This document shows, piece by piece, positions 35,001 through 42,781 of a DNA stretch of 64,000 bases. The first letter of the stretch is position 1, and each line of letters begins with the position of its first letter. Under the pieces are notes generated by a model. It did no database searches and had not been told where the DNA came from. It worked only from the letters and a program-made list of their open reading frames with translations. The translations under genes and the position numbers were made by a program. This DNA comes from Mucilaginibacter sp. (GTDB lineage Bacteria > Bacteroidota > Bacteroidia > Sphingobacteriales > Sphingobacteriaceae). The stretch lies in assembly GCF_028288225.1 (NCBI RefSeq), contig NZ_JAQBOC010000006.1, forward strand, positions 19,638 to 83,637, written 5' to 3'.

Positions 35001-36545
35001 GTTGGTTTAATATCGCCGCCACCGCACCATGATATTTATTCAATTGAAGATCTGGCACAGCTAATATTTGACCTTAAAAATGCTAATCGTGCTGCGCGAA
35101 TCAATGTAAAGCTGGTATCAAAAGCAGGTGTGGGTACTATAGCGGCCGGTGTTGCCAAAGCACATGCCGATGTTATTTTAATTGCCGGTTATGATGGCGG
35201 CACGGGCGCCTCTCCTATCAGCTCTGTAAAACATGCGGGCCTGCCCTGGGAGCTTGGCTTAACCGAAGCTCACCAAACACTGGTACGCAATAAACTGCGG
35301 AGCCGGGTTGTACTGCAAACAGACGGACAATTAAAAACCGGGCGTGATTTGGCTATAGCCTGTTTAATGGGAGCGGAAGAATGGGGTGTTGCTACCGCAG
35401 CTTTGGTCGCCGGGGGCTGTATAATGATGCGTAAGTGCCATTTGAACACCTGCCCTGTCGGCGTTGCCACACAGGACCCGGAATTAAGAAAACTATTCTC
35501 GGGCAAGCCTGAGCATGTGGTTAACCTGTTCCGCTTTATGGCAGAGGAATTGCGCGAAATTATGGCTGAGCTTGGTTTCCGAACTATTAATGAAATGGTT
35601 GGCCGCGTTCAGTTCCTGAAAGTAAAAGATGGCCTTCAGAACTGGAAAGCACAAAAAATAGATCTATCGGGCATATTGCACCCTGTAAATAATCCTAAGG
35701 ATGTCACCCTGTACAATAGCGAAAAACAGGATCATGGCATGGATGCCATACTCGACTGGCAATTGTTAGAAGCTGCTAAACCGGCTCTTGAAGATAAAAC
35801 ACCAGTGTTTGCATCCTTTGATGTTAGGAATGTTGACCGTACCATCGGCACCTTGCTATCCAACGAGATCTCAAAAATATATGGGTCTGCCGGTTTGCCG
35901 GATAATACTATCAACTATAAATTTAAAGGTTCAGCGGGACAAAGCTTTGGCGCGTTTGCTACCAAAGGAATTTCGTTTGAGCTGGAAGGTGAGGCTAATG
36001 ATTATGTTGGCAAAGGGTTATCAGGCGCACAACTGGCTATTTATCCTTCAGAAAAGGCAACCTTTACACCCGAGGAAAATATCATCATCGGTAACGTAGC
36101 CTTATACGGTGCAACATCGGGCGAGGTATTTATCCGTGGTATGGCAGGAGAGCGCTTTGCGGTACGTAATTCAGGCGCAACAACAGTTGTTGAAGGTATT
36201 GGTGATCATGGCTGCGAGTACATGACAGGTGGCCTTGCATTGATATTAGGCGAAACAGGCAGAAACTTTGCTGCCGGCATGAGCGGCGGTATTGCCTGGG
36301 TCTATAATCCGAACAATACGTTTGCTGAAAACTGCAACACAGAAATGGTTGATCTTGATCCTTTATCAATACAGGATGAACAACAGATAACTACTTTACT
36401 GCACAAGCATGTTAATTTAACAGGCAGCAAGGTTGCACAAACATTACTTAAAAACTGGGATAAAGCAGCAGCCCAATTTGTTAAAGTATATCCAAAAGAG
36501 TATAAAAAAGTATTAGAGAAATTACAATATCAAACTATCAGCTAA
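32025..36545 (+). CDS. gltB: Glutamate synthase (GOGAT), large subunit
   Basis: A 1506-residue subunit that makes two glutamates from glutamine and 2-oxoglutarate. A 19-residue propeptide precedes the glutaminase nucleophile Cys20 (HDSCGTGF). Domains in order are class II amidotransferase (20-430), central domain, FMN-binding synthase domain (AMSFGSISHEAH, GEGGEDELRYE, AGYDGGTGASP) and C-terminal beta-helix (GAMSGGIAWVY-like region). The 3Fe-4S cysteines are Cys1132, Cys1138 and Cys1143 in CIMMRKCHLNTCPVG. It overlaps gltD by one base (TAATG), so the two subunits are translationally coupled. With the GSIII gene it forms the GS/GOGAT cycle. Confidence 0.98.
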   Translation: MDQAESQQGLYRPEFEHDSCGTGFITNINGHKSYQIIDDALTMLENMEHRGACGCDPETGDGAGILIQLPHEFFMEECSNLEISLPEPGEYGVGMIFFPKESALKKACKTVIDNAVEKLGLHTLGYRKVSVNSSVIGETARKAEPNVEQIFILRPHNITNTDDFERKLYILRRYINKTITETIPAAAEHFYFTSLSCKTIVYKGQVTTYQLRKYFTDLADSRIASGFAMIHSRFSTNTFPSWKLAQPFRLIAHNGEINTLTGNLNWFYSGLKSYASAYFTNEEMEMLLPVIDNNQSDSACLDNIIEILLHTGRSLPHVMMMLIPEAWDGNEQMDPIKKAFYEFHASLMEPWDGPAAITFTDGRLVGALLDRNGLRPLRFVITNDGRVIAASEAGVLNLDESLVLRKGRLQPGKMLLIDTEQGMIITDDEIKQQIASRQPYGRWLENYKIRLGELAEPRLAFASLSEAAVFRYQQVFGYTREDIDTIIKPMALDGKEPIGSMGTDVPLAILSDKPQHLSSYFKQFFAQVTNPPIDPIRERLVMSLATFIGNNGNLLDEDKMHCHCVVLQHPILKNHQLEKLRSIDTGMFHAKTLQTYYNADGMPGSLEKGIARLCRYAEDSVDDGFEVLILSDRAIDSEHAPIPSLLAVSAVHHHLIRSGRRGAVGLVVETGDTWEVHHFACLLAFGATAINPYLALSTIETLKNNGSLETSLDLKSLQKNYVKSVNDGLLKIFSKMGISTLQSYHGSQVFEILGINQTVVNKYFTGAVTRIGGLGLDEIARESLCKHKIGFGGSKSGTNLLPEGGIYQWKRRGEQHLFNPTTVHLLQHATRSNSYEVYKNYAKEINEQSEKHFTIRGLLDFAHHREAITIDEVEPAENIMKRFATGAMSFGSISHEAHSTMAIAMNRIGGKSNTGEGGEDELRYELMPNGDSMRSAIKQVASARFGVTSNYLTNADELQIKMAQGAKPGEGGQLPGHKVDDWIAKTRHSTPGVGLISPPPHHDIYSIEDLAQLIFDLKNANRAARINVKLVSKAGVGTIAAGVAKAHADVILIAGYDGGTGASPISSVKHAGLPWELGLTEAHQTLVRNKLRSRVVLQTDGQLKTGRDLAIACLMGAEEWGVATAALVAGGCIMMRKCHLNTCPVGVATQDPELRKLFSGKPEHVVNLFRFMAEELREIMAELGFRTINEMVGRVQFLKVKDGLQNWKAQKIDLSGILHPVNNPKDVTLYNSEKQDHGMDAILDWQLLEAAKPALEDKTPVFASFDVRNVDRTIGTLLSNEISKIYGSAGLPDNTINYKFKGSAGQSFGAFATKGISFELEGEANDYVGKGLSGAQLAIYPSEKATFTPEENIIIGNVALYGATSGEVFIRGMAGERFAVRNSGATTVVEGIGDHGCEYMTGGLALILGETGRNFAAGMSGGIAWVYNPNNTFAENCNTEMVDLDPLSIQDEQQITTLLHKHVNLTGSKVAQTLLKNWDKAAAQFVKVYPKEYKKVLEKLQYQTIS

Positions 36546-38023
36546 TGGGAAAACCAACAGGATTTCAGGAGTTTAACAGAGAGCTTCCCGCAAAAACACC
36601 GGTTGCAGAACGCGTTAAGAACTATAATGAATTTGTACACTCATATTCTGACGAAAAGCTTAACCAGCAATCGGCACGCTGCATGAATTGCGTCATACCT
36701 TTTTGCCATTCAGGCTGTCCGCTGGGTAACATCATTCCTGAATTTAACGATGCCGTTTATCGTAAAAATTGGGAAGAAGCATATAATATACTTTCATCAA
36801 CCAATAACTTTCCGGAGTTTACCGGCAGGATCTGCCCTGCTCCATGTGAGTCGGCATGTGTGTTGGGTATAAATAAGCCAGCGGTTGCTATTGAAGAGAT
36901 TGAAAAACACATTATTGAAATAGCTTATTCAAAAAATTTGGTACAGCCAACAGCTCCGCTTATAAAAACAGGCAAAAGTGTAGCGGTTGTAGGCTCGGGC
37001 CCGGCAGGATTAGCAGCTGCAGCCCAGTTGATTAAAGTCGGTCACACAGTAACGGTTTATGAGCGCGATGACCGTGCAGGAGGTTTACTTCGTTACGGGA
37101 TCCCTGATTTTAAACTGGAAAAATGGGTAATTGACCGCCGTATTGAAGTTATGGAAAAAGACGGTGTTGAATTTAAATACAATACCGAAGTAGGCAAAGA
37201 TGTTTCGGCAGATGAAATTGTACGTAATAACGATGCCGTTATAGTAGCGGGGGGGTCAACCATCCCGCGTAACCTTAATATCCCCGGCAGGGACGTAAAA
37301 GGGATTTATTTTGCAATGGATTTCTTAACGCAGCAGAATAAACGTGTTAGCGCCATTGAAGTTAATGCCGAAGAGATCTTAGCTACAGGCAAAGATGTAA
37401 TTGTAATTGGTGGCGGTGACACCGGATCTGATTGCGTAGGAACTTCAAACCGACAGGGTGCAAGCTCTATCAAGCAATTTGAAGTGATGATGCAGCCACC
37501 TGCACAACGCACTGAACATATGCCATGGCCAACCTATCCAATGGTACTTAAAACCACCAGCAGCCACGAAGAAGGCGCCGACCGTTACTGGGGTATCAAT
37601 ACCGAAGAGTTTTTAGGTGACGAAGAAGGCAACTTAAGAGCCATCATGGTAACTGAAGTAAGCTGGGAACTGGATGTAATGGGCAGGCCAATTAAGTTTA
37701 ACAAAGTTGAAGGCTCAGAGCGCGAAATACCTTGCCAGCGGGTTTTTCTGGCAATGGGCTTTTTAAACCCGCAATATGAGGGAATGATAGAAAGCCTGGG
37801 CATTGAGCTTGACCAGCGCAAAAACGTAAAAGCGACAGAAGCCGCTTACCGCACCAGTGTTAGCAAAGTATTTGCAGCCGGTGATATGCGCAGAGGCCAG
37901 TCGCTTGTGGTTTGGGCAATATCTGAAGGTCGTGAAGCTGCACGCAGGGTTGACGAGTTTTTAATGGGGCATTCTATACTGGAAAGTAAAGATGCAGTGA
38001 ACCAGTTTGAGCAGGTTTTCTGA
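36545..38023 (+). CDS. gltD: Glutamate synthase, small subunit
   Basis: A 492-residue FAD/NAD(P)H subunit that feeds electrons to GltB. The N-terminal Cys cluster for the 4Fe-4S centres is complete (Cys46, 49, 54 and 58 in [16 protein letters not shown]; Cys97, 101 and 105 in CPAPCESAC). FAD-binding [13 protein letters not shown](P)-binding [13 protein letters not shown] and the C-terminal [16 protein letters not shown] also fit. Length matches bacterial GltD. The start codon overlaps the gltB stop. Confidence 0.98.
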   Translation: MGKPTGFQEFNRELPAKTPVAERVKNYNEFVHSYSDEKLNQQSARCMNCVIPFCHSGCPLGNIIPEFNDAVYRKNWEEAYNILSSTNNFPEFTGRICPAPCESACVLGINKPAVAIEEIEKHIIEIAYSKNLVQPTAPLIKTGKSVAVVGSGPAGLAAAAQLIKVGHTVTVYERDDRAGGLLRYGIPDFKLEKWVIDRRIEVMEKDGVEFKYNTEVGKDVSADEIVRNNDAVIVAGGSTIPRNLNIPGRDVKGIYFAMDFLTQQNKRVSAIEVNAEEILATGKDVIVIGGGDTGSDCVGTSNRQGASSIKQFEVMMQPPAQRTEHMPWPTYPMVLKTTSSHEEGADRYWGINTEEFLGDEEGNLRAIMVTEVSWELDVMGRPIKFNKVEGSEREIPCQRVFLAMGFLNPQYEGMIESLGIELDQRKNVKATEAAYRTSVSKVFAAGDMRRGQSLVVWAISEGREAARRVDEFLMGHSILESKDAVNQFEQVF

Positions 38024-38058
38024 TGTGCGGATGCGTGGATATGCGGATGTGCGGATAA
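38024..38058. repeat. GTGCGGAT word repeat
   Basis: Degenerate copies of (G/A)TGCGGAT/TGGATA follow the gltD stop codon directly, without an inverted arm in this spacer. It is part of the word-repeat pattern seen across the window. Confidence 0.5.
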
Positions 38059-38157
38059 TTTAACTTTCGGTCTTTACTGACTTTCCGGACTTAATAGAAT
38101 CAATCAACAATATAATGTGAACCGGGTAGTGAAAGCTGTTCGGTTTTTTTGGCTTAA

Positions 38158-38192
38158 GGTAAGATTTAAGTTTTTTAAACTTAGATCTTACC
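38158..38192. other. 16-bp inverted repeat between gltD and the toxin-antitoxin pair
   Basis: Arms 38158-38173 and 38177-38192 pair with one mismatch around a 3-base loop (GGTAAGATTTAAG / CTTAGATCTTACC). No T-run follows on the plus strand. It may be an operator or an RNA hairpin rather than a classical terminator. Confidence 0.5.
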
Positions 38193-38243
38193 GGGATTAT
38201 ATACCTGATATGCCAATCTCGATATATAGTATGTTAAAAATAA

Positions 38244-38275
38244 ATTGGGTTAACTTTCTTTAATATTTATATTTG
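38244..38275 (+). promoter_or_regulatory. Promoter of the antitoxin-toxin pair
   Basis: ATTG (38244-38247), a 20-base gap and TATATTTG (38268-38275) match the Bacteroidota promoter pattern. The ATG follows 5 bases later, so the mRNA would have almost no leader. Confidence 0.55.
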
Positions 38276-38280
38276 TGATT

Positions 38281-38478
38281 ATGAACTACTTAATCGTACA
38301 TCCAGATAGCGAGGACAAATTAACAGCAGTTAAAGCTGTTTTGAAAGCGCTTAAAGTCGATTTTGACGAAACTGAAACAACTTACAATCCTGAATTTGTT
38401 ACTAAAATGGCTGAAGGCGAAGAAGATATTAAAGCTGGCCGTACTGTAAAAGTAACATTGAATGATTTATGGAAATAG
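38281..38478 (+). CDS. Antitoxin of a YoeB-type toxin-antitoxin module
   Basis: About 65 residues from ATG 38281 (MNYLIVHPDSEDKL); a GTG six bases earlier is within the promoter element and unlikely. The N-terminal half (KLTAVKAVLKALKVDFDET) and acidic C-terminal half (EGEEDIKAGRTVKVTLNDLW) fit small DUF2683/RelB-like antitoxins. Its last 10 bases overlap the toxin gene, the usual arrangement for co-expression. It probably represses its own promoter together with the toxin (family knowledge, not shown here). Confidence 0.85.
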   Translation: MNYLIVHPDSEDKLTAVKAVLKALKVDFDETETTYNPEFVTKMAEGEEDIKAGRTVKVTLNDLWK

Positions 38479-38729
38479 AGTTTACGCAGCGTGCTTTTAA
38501 TGATTTGCAGGATTGGAAAAAGACAGGTAATACCAAAATCATTAAACGCATTGCTGAACTCACTGCTTCTATTCTTGAATCACCATTTACCGGCATCGGA
38601 AAACCCGAGCCGTTAAAGCATCAATACTCAGGGAAATGGTCAAGGCGTATCAATCAGGAACATCGCTATATTTATGAAGTCAGGGATGAAATTATATATG
38701 TCTTTTCTTTAAAAGGTCATTATAAATAG
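38469..38729 (+). CDS. yoeB: Txe/YoeB-family toxin (ribosome-dependent mRNA endonuclease)
   Basis: An 86-residue RelE-fold toxin that cleaves mRNA on the ribosome. YoeB features are present: an Asp/Lys-rich helix at the start, the catalytic Glu in GKPEPLKHQYSGKWSRRIN, the conserved Arg pair in SRRI, and the C-terminal GHYK with His-Tyr. Length is the normal YoeB size. The ORF is intact, so the module appears active. It overlaps the antitoxin by 10 bp. Confidence 0.92.
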   Translation: MEIEFTQRAFNDLQDWKKTGNTKIIKRIAELTASILESPFTGIGKPEPLKHQYSGKWSRRINQEHRYIYEVRDEIIYVFSLKGHYK

Positions 38730-38827
38730 AACAGATCACTATTTATATAAATCGTTGCCTTCAAATCTGTCTAAGGTTTGTGTTTTCGCCAGTATTCTTG
38801 TTATCAACACTTTGCACTCAATAAATT

Positions 38828-39637
38828 TTGCGCTACTTCTTCCACATAGCCTATCATGGCACTAATTACAGCGGCTGGCAAAAACATCCGGAGGTGCTGA
38901 ATGTGCAGGAAGTATTGGAAACCGCGCTTGGTAAATTATTAAAATCAGAAATAAACATTAATGGCTGCGGACGTACAGATGCCCAGGTGCATGCCAGCCA
39001 GTTCTTTTTCCATGCTGATATTGAAAGAGATCTGGATGATGAATTCTTTTTCCGCCTTAATAAAATCCTGCCTGATGATATTGCCGTTTTTGATATCATC
39101 CCGATGCAAGGCCTTTGCCACGCCCGGTTTGATGCCGTTCAAAGAAGCTATGATTATTTTATCCATACTTATAAAGATCCATTTTTAAATGGGTTCAGCT
39201 CCCTTTATCTTGAGCCTAAACTCGATCTGGATAAAATGAAGAAGGCGGTTGCCTTACTCCCCCAATATACCGATTACCGGGGCTTTTGCAAAACTCCCGA
39301 CAGAAATGATCATACCATCTGCAAAGTTTCATCGGCGGGACTGTTTGCCAATAGCAGCGGCAATAAGATCAGGTTCCAGATCTCGGCCAATCGCTTTTTA
39401 AGTAAAATGGTCAGGATCATAATCGGCAGGTTGCTGGATATCGGCGAAGGCCGGATGAGCGTTAATGAATTTGAACACTATCTTATCAATAAAGAAACAC
39501 CAAAGATCATTATTCCGGCTTATCCACAGGGATTATACCTGTCGAAAGTTGCTTATCCCTACCTTGATATTCCACCAGCAACAACGTTTACAGCTATGCT
39601 TCAAAGCTCGGTTGATGCCGGCTGGCGCACTGTTTGA
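38828..39637 (+). CDS. truA: tRNA pseudouridine(38-40) synthase
   Basis: A 269-residue TruA that isomerises uridines 38-40 in the tRNA anticodon arm. The catalytic Asp51 lies in GCGRTDAQVHA. GTNYSGWQ near the N-terminus and VRIIGRLLDIGEGR at the C-terminus are also typical. Translation starts at TTG (38828-38830): the codon two before it is a stop, only an ATT lies between, and the first residues (MRYFFHIAYHGTNYSGWQ) match the family start. It lies 190 bp before a degenerate helicase gene in the same direction. Confidence 0.94.
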   Translation: MRYFFHIAYHGTNYSGWQKHPEVLNVQEVLETALGKLLKSEININGCGRTDAQVHASQFFFHADIERDLDDEFFFRLNKILPDDIAVFDIIPMQGLCHARFDAVQRSYDYFIHTYKDPFLNGFSSLYLEPKLDLDKMKKAVALLPQYTDYRGFCKTPDRNDHTICKVSSAGLFANSSGNKIRFQISANRFLSKMVRIIIGRLLDIGEGRMSVNEFEHYLINKETPKIIIPAYPQGLYLSKVAYPYLDIPPATTFTAMLQSSVDAGWRTV

Positions 39638-39691
39638 TGGCTATAAATTACCACATTATATTAAATAGCTGAAAATTAGCTGTAAAAAGGG

Positions 39692-39699
39692 TAATTTTG
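39692..39699 (+). promoter_or_regulatory. Candidate -7 element TAATTTTG of the helicase-like gene
   Basis: A full match to TAnnTTTG, 28 bp before the ATG. No clear -33 TTG is seen. Confidence 0.35.
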
Positions 39700-39727
39700 C
39701 ACTCCTTCGGGATTTTAATATAACAGG

Positions 39728-41038
39728 ATGGCGTGGTCAGAAAAATTAAAGCTTAATAAACAACTAATGAGAACAATAACCGAAGCCGGCTACATCAGCC
39801 CGAAAGAGGTACAGCAAAAAACATTGGCCCGTATTTATGGCGGACAGGATGTTGTAGTTGCCGGACCCGAAGGTTGCGGGAAAACCACCACTTATATTTT
39901 AGCTGTTTTAAACCGCATAAAATATAATGCGGAAGGCGTTCCATTGGTGCTGATCCTGGTGCCAACTAAGGAAGACGTATTGGCGGTTATAAGCGGGCTG
40001 GAACATTTTAGTAAAAATAAACAGATCGCTATTGTTGGCCTTTATGCGGCAATCGGCACTGAAACCCAAATGAATGCCCTTGCCGATGGCGCAGATATAG
40101 TAGTTGCCACACCTGACAGGGCCCGGGCAATTTACTTAAAACTTGGCCTCAACCTTAATAAAATTGAGCTGTTAATTGTTGATGATGCAGATTTGATTGT
40201 TAAACAAGGGTTGCAACTACCTGTTGCTGAACTGGCCAACAGCATTACCAAATGCCAGCACCTGGTATTTACCGAAGTGATTCATGACAGGCTGAACAAA
40301 ATGATCGCCCCTTTTATGCAATCGGCAACCACAGTTGAAATTGAGGAAATTGCCGAAAGCGTGCTGGAAACACATTCGCAACTGTTATACCATGTGCCTA
40401 ACTTTATTACCAAGCTAAACCTGCTTAATTTATTTATGCAGGATAGTGAGCTGTTTACTAAAACAGTAGTTTTTGTAAATACCCGCCACACTGCCGAAAA
40501 GATCTATAAAACACTACAAAACCGGCAAAACAATTCAATAGCTGTGTTAAATTCATGGTCGGTTGAATTGAATGGTTTTAAGGAAATAAAAGATTTTAAA
40601 ACATCAGCCAACACAAGGGTATTGATCATATGCAACGAAGATAACGAGTTGACTGATCTGCATAATATTCCTTTCCTGATCCATTTTGAACTGCCGGAAG
40701 AAAAAGAGGTTTTTATAAAAAGAGTTCTCAATAATTCACCCGAAAGTGGCGATGAAACACTGGCCATAACCTTTACTACCGATTTGGAGCTTACAACTGT
40801 AAGAAGGATAGAACAAGCTATAGGCCAGAAAATACCTATCGGTGAACTGCCTGAAGACCTTGTTATTGAGCAAGACAAAAAGCAGGCAGAAGTTGAGGAA
40901 AAGAAACCTGTAAAAAATAAAACAGCTGCTCCTGTTGCAGGAGACGCCTTTCATCAAAAGAAACCCGAGAATTCAAAAACCTATAACTACAGCTCGGGAG
41001 TTAAAGCTAAGATGAATATGAAGAAAAAGCACGGGTAA
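39728..41038 (+). CDS. DEAD-box-helicase-like protein with degenerate motifs
   Basis: A 436-residue protein with two RecA-like domains. It keeps a Q-motif-like lead (GYISPKEVQQKTL), an intact Walker A (GPEGCGKT, 46-53) and a motif Ib-like ATPDRARAI. Motif II is VDDAD (Asp152/Asp153) instead of DEAD. The SAT motif III is replaced by FTE, and the arginine-finger motif VI (HRxGRxxR) is absent, with FIKRVLNNSPES in its place. The C-terminus is a Lys-rich tail (about 385-436). It may bind ATP and RNA without being a normal helicase. It could be a remodelled RNA chaperone or scaffold (inference). Confidence 0.8.
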   Translation: MAWSEKLKLNKQLMRTITEAGYISPKEVQQKTLARIYGGQDVVVAGPEGCGKTTTYILAVLNRIKYNAEGVPLVLILVPTKEDVLAVISGLEHFSKNKQIAIVGLYAAIGTETQMNALADGADIVVATPDRARAIYLKLGLNLNKIELLIVDDADLIVKQGLQLPVAELANSITKCQHLVFTEVIHDRLNKMIAPFMQSATTVEIEEIAESVLETHSQLLYHVPNFITKLNLLNLFMQDSELFTKTVVFVNTRHTAEKIYKTLQNRQNNSIAVLNSWSVELNGFKEIKDFKTSANTRVLIICNEDNELTDLHNIPFLIHFELPEEKEVFIKRVLNNSPESGDETLAITFTTDLELTTVRRIEQAIGQKIPIGELPEDLVIEQDKKQAEVEEKKPVKNKTAAPVAGDAFHQKKPENSKTYNYSSGVKAKMNMKKKHG

Positions 41039-41075
41039 GGGAAGAGGTAAAAGCTGAAAGGGTAAAGGTAAAAGG
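41038..41075. repeat. AAAGGTAAAAGG word repeat
   Basis: Purine-rich words (AAGAGGTAAAAGCTGAAAGG and following GTAAAGGTAAAAGG) right after the helicase-like stop codon. The words match those at 549-583 and their complement at 51309-51343. Confidence 0.5.
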
Positions 41076-41110
41076 TTTTGAAAATCTTGCTTCCTGACTT
41101 TACCATTTAA

Positions 41111-41329
41111 CTAATCAATCGGGCTATTCAAATACAGATCCTCTACCTTTTTCCGGGCCCATGGCGTTTTACGAAGAAAAGTTAAGCTTGACTTTATGCT
41201 TGGATTATCTAAAAAGCAATTAATGCGGATCTGATAGCCAAGTTCAGGCCAGCCATAATGTGCGACCAGGGCATTTAATATCATTTCTAATGTTTTACCG
41301 TGAAGCTTGTTATTTGGCTGTTGCTGCAT
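41111..41329 (-). CDS. VF530-family DNA-binding protein
   Basis: About 72 residues from ATG 41329 ([14 protein letters not shown]); an earlier in-frame ATG adds an unlikely Cys/Tyr/Phe-rich lead. The VF530 pattern is nearly complete: [40 protein letters not shown] and [16 protein letters not shown]530 members are small helical proteins reported as DNA-binding. The role is unknown. It stands alone. Confidence 0.88.
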   Translation of the reverse strand: MQQQPNNKLHGKTLEMILNALVAHYGWPELGYQIRINCFLDNPSIKSSLTFLRKTPWARKKVEDLYLNSPID

Positions 41330-41391
41330 ATACCTGCAAAAATAACAAAAGTAGCGGCACAAAGTATTGTACCGCTACAGATATGATTTTA

Positions 41392-41820
41392 TCAAACCTT
41401 TTCCAGGTATTCTTTAAGTGAGATCCCTACAATATGTGTCCAGCCTGCAGTAAAGCTTTCTCTTGAAAAATCCTTGCTGTCTTGAGGGAAGGTATGTAAA
41501 CCTGCATGCGTTAGTTTCACCCTTGTTTTGTCACCCTCCTCAAATATTTCCCATGTTACAAATGACTCTCCGGGATAGCCGTCATATTGCCAGCTGTGGG
41601 TAAGTCTTTTGCCGGGAATAACTTCAGTTACTTTACAAAGATGCAAATACTGTTTCTCTTCAGATCCGCCAAAAAATTCAAACTTAAATCCAACTTCAGG
41701 TTTAAATTCCTTCAAATCAAAATACCATTCCTTCATTTTATCCTTATCGGTAATGGCCTGCCACACCCTGTCGGGCTTGGCATTATAAGTTCTCTCAATT
41801 ACAAAAGGTTCTGTTTCCAT
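41392..41820 (-). CDS. SRPBCC/AHSA1-domain protein, paralogue 1
   Basis: A 142-residue protein with the Bet v 1/AHSA1 fold: N-terminal ERTYNAKPDRVWQAITDKDKMKEWY, a central FKFEFFGG and RLTHSWQYDGYPGESFVTWEIFEEG and a C-terminal helix FTAGWTHIVGISLKEYL. The fold forms a hydrophobic ligand cavity. It is the third gene of an ArsR-SRPBCC-SRPBCC unit, 42 bp from its paralogue. The ligand is unknown. Confidence 0.88.
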   Translation of the reverse strand: METEPFVIERTYNAKPDRVWQAITDKDKMKEWYFDLKEFKPEVGFKFEFFGGSEEKQYLHLCKVTEVIPGKRLTHSWQYDGYPGESFVTWEIFEEGDKTRVKLTHAGLHTFPQDSKDFSRESFTAGWTHIVGISLKEYLEKV

Positions 41821-41861
41821 GTTTTTTGGTTTATGATTTTTTAATTTTATTCTTCGGTTTC

Positions 41862-42290
41862 CTACTCAACATATTCTTTTAAAGCCGCGCCTATAAATTG
41901 CGTCCAGTCCAGTACAAAATTTTGTTTTGCCAGATCAGGGTGAATATCTCCCTTAAAGGTTTCCAGCTTATCATGCGTTAAAACTATCCTGGTTTTGCCA
42001 TCCTCGTCAAATAGTTCAAAGCTTACCAGCGAATTACCAGGATAGCCACCAAATTTCCATTCGTAGCTTATTTTTTTGTTTGGCACAACTTCAGTAACTT
42101 TCCAAATATGCGGAAACACTTTTCCGTTATGCGCAACATCAAACATTGTTTCAAAGCCAACTTCCGGCTCAAATTCAGTAAGGGTAGGAAAATACCACTG
42201 GCGCATTTTTTCAACATCAGTTATTGCATGCCATACCCTTTTTACAGGGGCGTTATATACACGTTCAACTATAACTGGTTCATCTTTCAT
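41862..42290 (-). CDS. SRPBCC/AHSA1-domain protein, paralogue 2
   Basis: A 142-residue paralogue of the downstream gene with the same landmarks (VERVYNAPVKRVWHAITDVEKMRQWYF, SYEWKFGGYPGNSLVSFELFDEDG, FVLDWTQFIGAALKEYVE). It overlaps the ArsR-family regulator gene by 4 bp (ATGA), so it is translated with it. A tandem duplication is likely, with clear sequence divergence since. Confidence 0.88.
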   Translation of the reverse strand: MKDEPVIVERVYNAPVKRVWHAITDVEKMRQWYFPTLTEFEPEVGFETMFDVAHNGKVFPHIWKVTEVVPNKKISYEWKFGGYPGNSLVSFELFDEDGKTRIVLTHDKLETFKGDIHPDLAKQNFVLDWTQFIGAALKEYVE

Positions 42291-42634
42291 AAATTACCTT
42301 TTAAGTTTAATATCTGTTGATTGTCTTTAGTTTCCTTATCCAAAAAGTCACCCAGTGCATCCAATTTACTTGTCCAGAATTTCCGGTACTGCTCCACCCA
42401 GTTTGATACCTCGTTGAGCTTTCCAAAATTGGCTTCGCAAAACCTATCCCGTCCGTCTCGCTTAATCGTGATCAATCCGCACTGCGTTAAAATCTTTATA
42501 TGCTTTGATACAGCCGGCCGGCTTATATCAAAATTATTCGCAATTGAATTGAGGTTTAATGACTGGTGTGCAATTAATCCTATGATCTCTCTGCGTGTGG
42601 GGTCGGCAATTGCCTGAAAAACATCTCTGCGCAT
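42287..42634 (-). CDS. ArsR-family transcriptional repressor
   Basis: A 115-residue winged-helix regulator (MRRDVFQAIADPTRREIIGL, then NNFDISRPAVSKHIKILTQCGLITIKRDGR as recognition helix and wing). It lacks the CxCxD metal site of metal-sensing ArsR proteins, like other ArsR regulators paired with SRPBCC genes. It starts the three-gene unit and probably binds the repeated GAAACC-N4-GGTT sites just upstream, which overlap its own promoter. Confidence 0.9.
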   Translation of the reverse strand: MRRDVFQAIADPTRREIIGLIAHQSLNLNSIANNFDISRPAVSKHIKILTQCGLITIKRDGRDRFCEANFGKLNEVSNWVEQYRKFWTSKLDALGDFLDKETKDNQQILNLKGNL

Positions 42635-42644
42635 AAAATAAGGC

Positions 42645-42695
42645 TATATGAAACCTTTCGGTTACAATATATATGAAACCTTTTGGTTACGCAAA
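42645..42695 (-). promoter_or_regulatory. Promoter and duplicated operator of the ArsR-SRPBCC operon
   Basis: Two 21-bp direct repeats (42645-42665 and 42670-42690, one mismatch) each contain AACC-N4-GGTT. On the minus strand TTTG (42692-42695), 20 bases and TATATTGT (42664-42671) form a promoter. One repeat fills the spacer and the other lies at the start of transcription. This geometry is classical for autorepression. Confidence 0.65.
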
Positions 42696-42781
42696 TAAAT
42701 TTTTATTTTTTTTCTGTGGATGTTTAAAAGCAAAAAAGGAGGCTAAATTACTTACCTCCTTTACTTAATTTTTATATCTGT

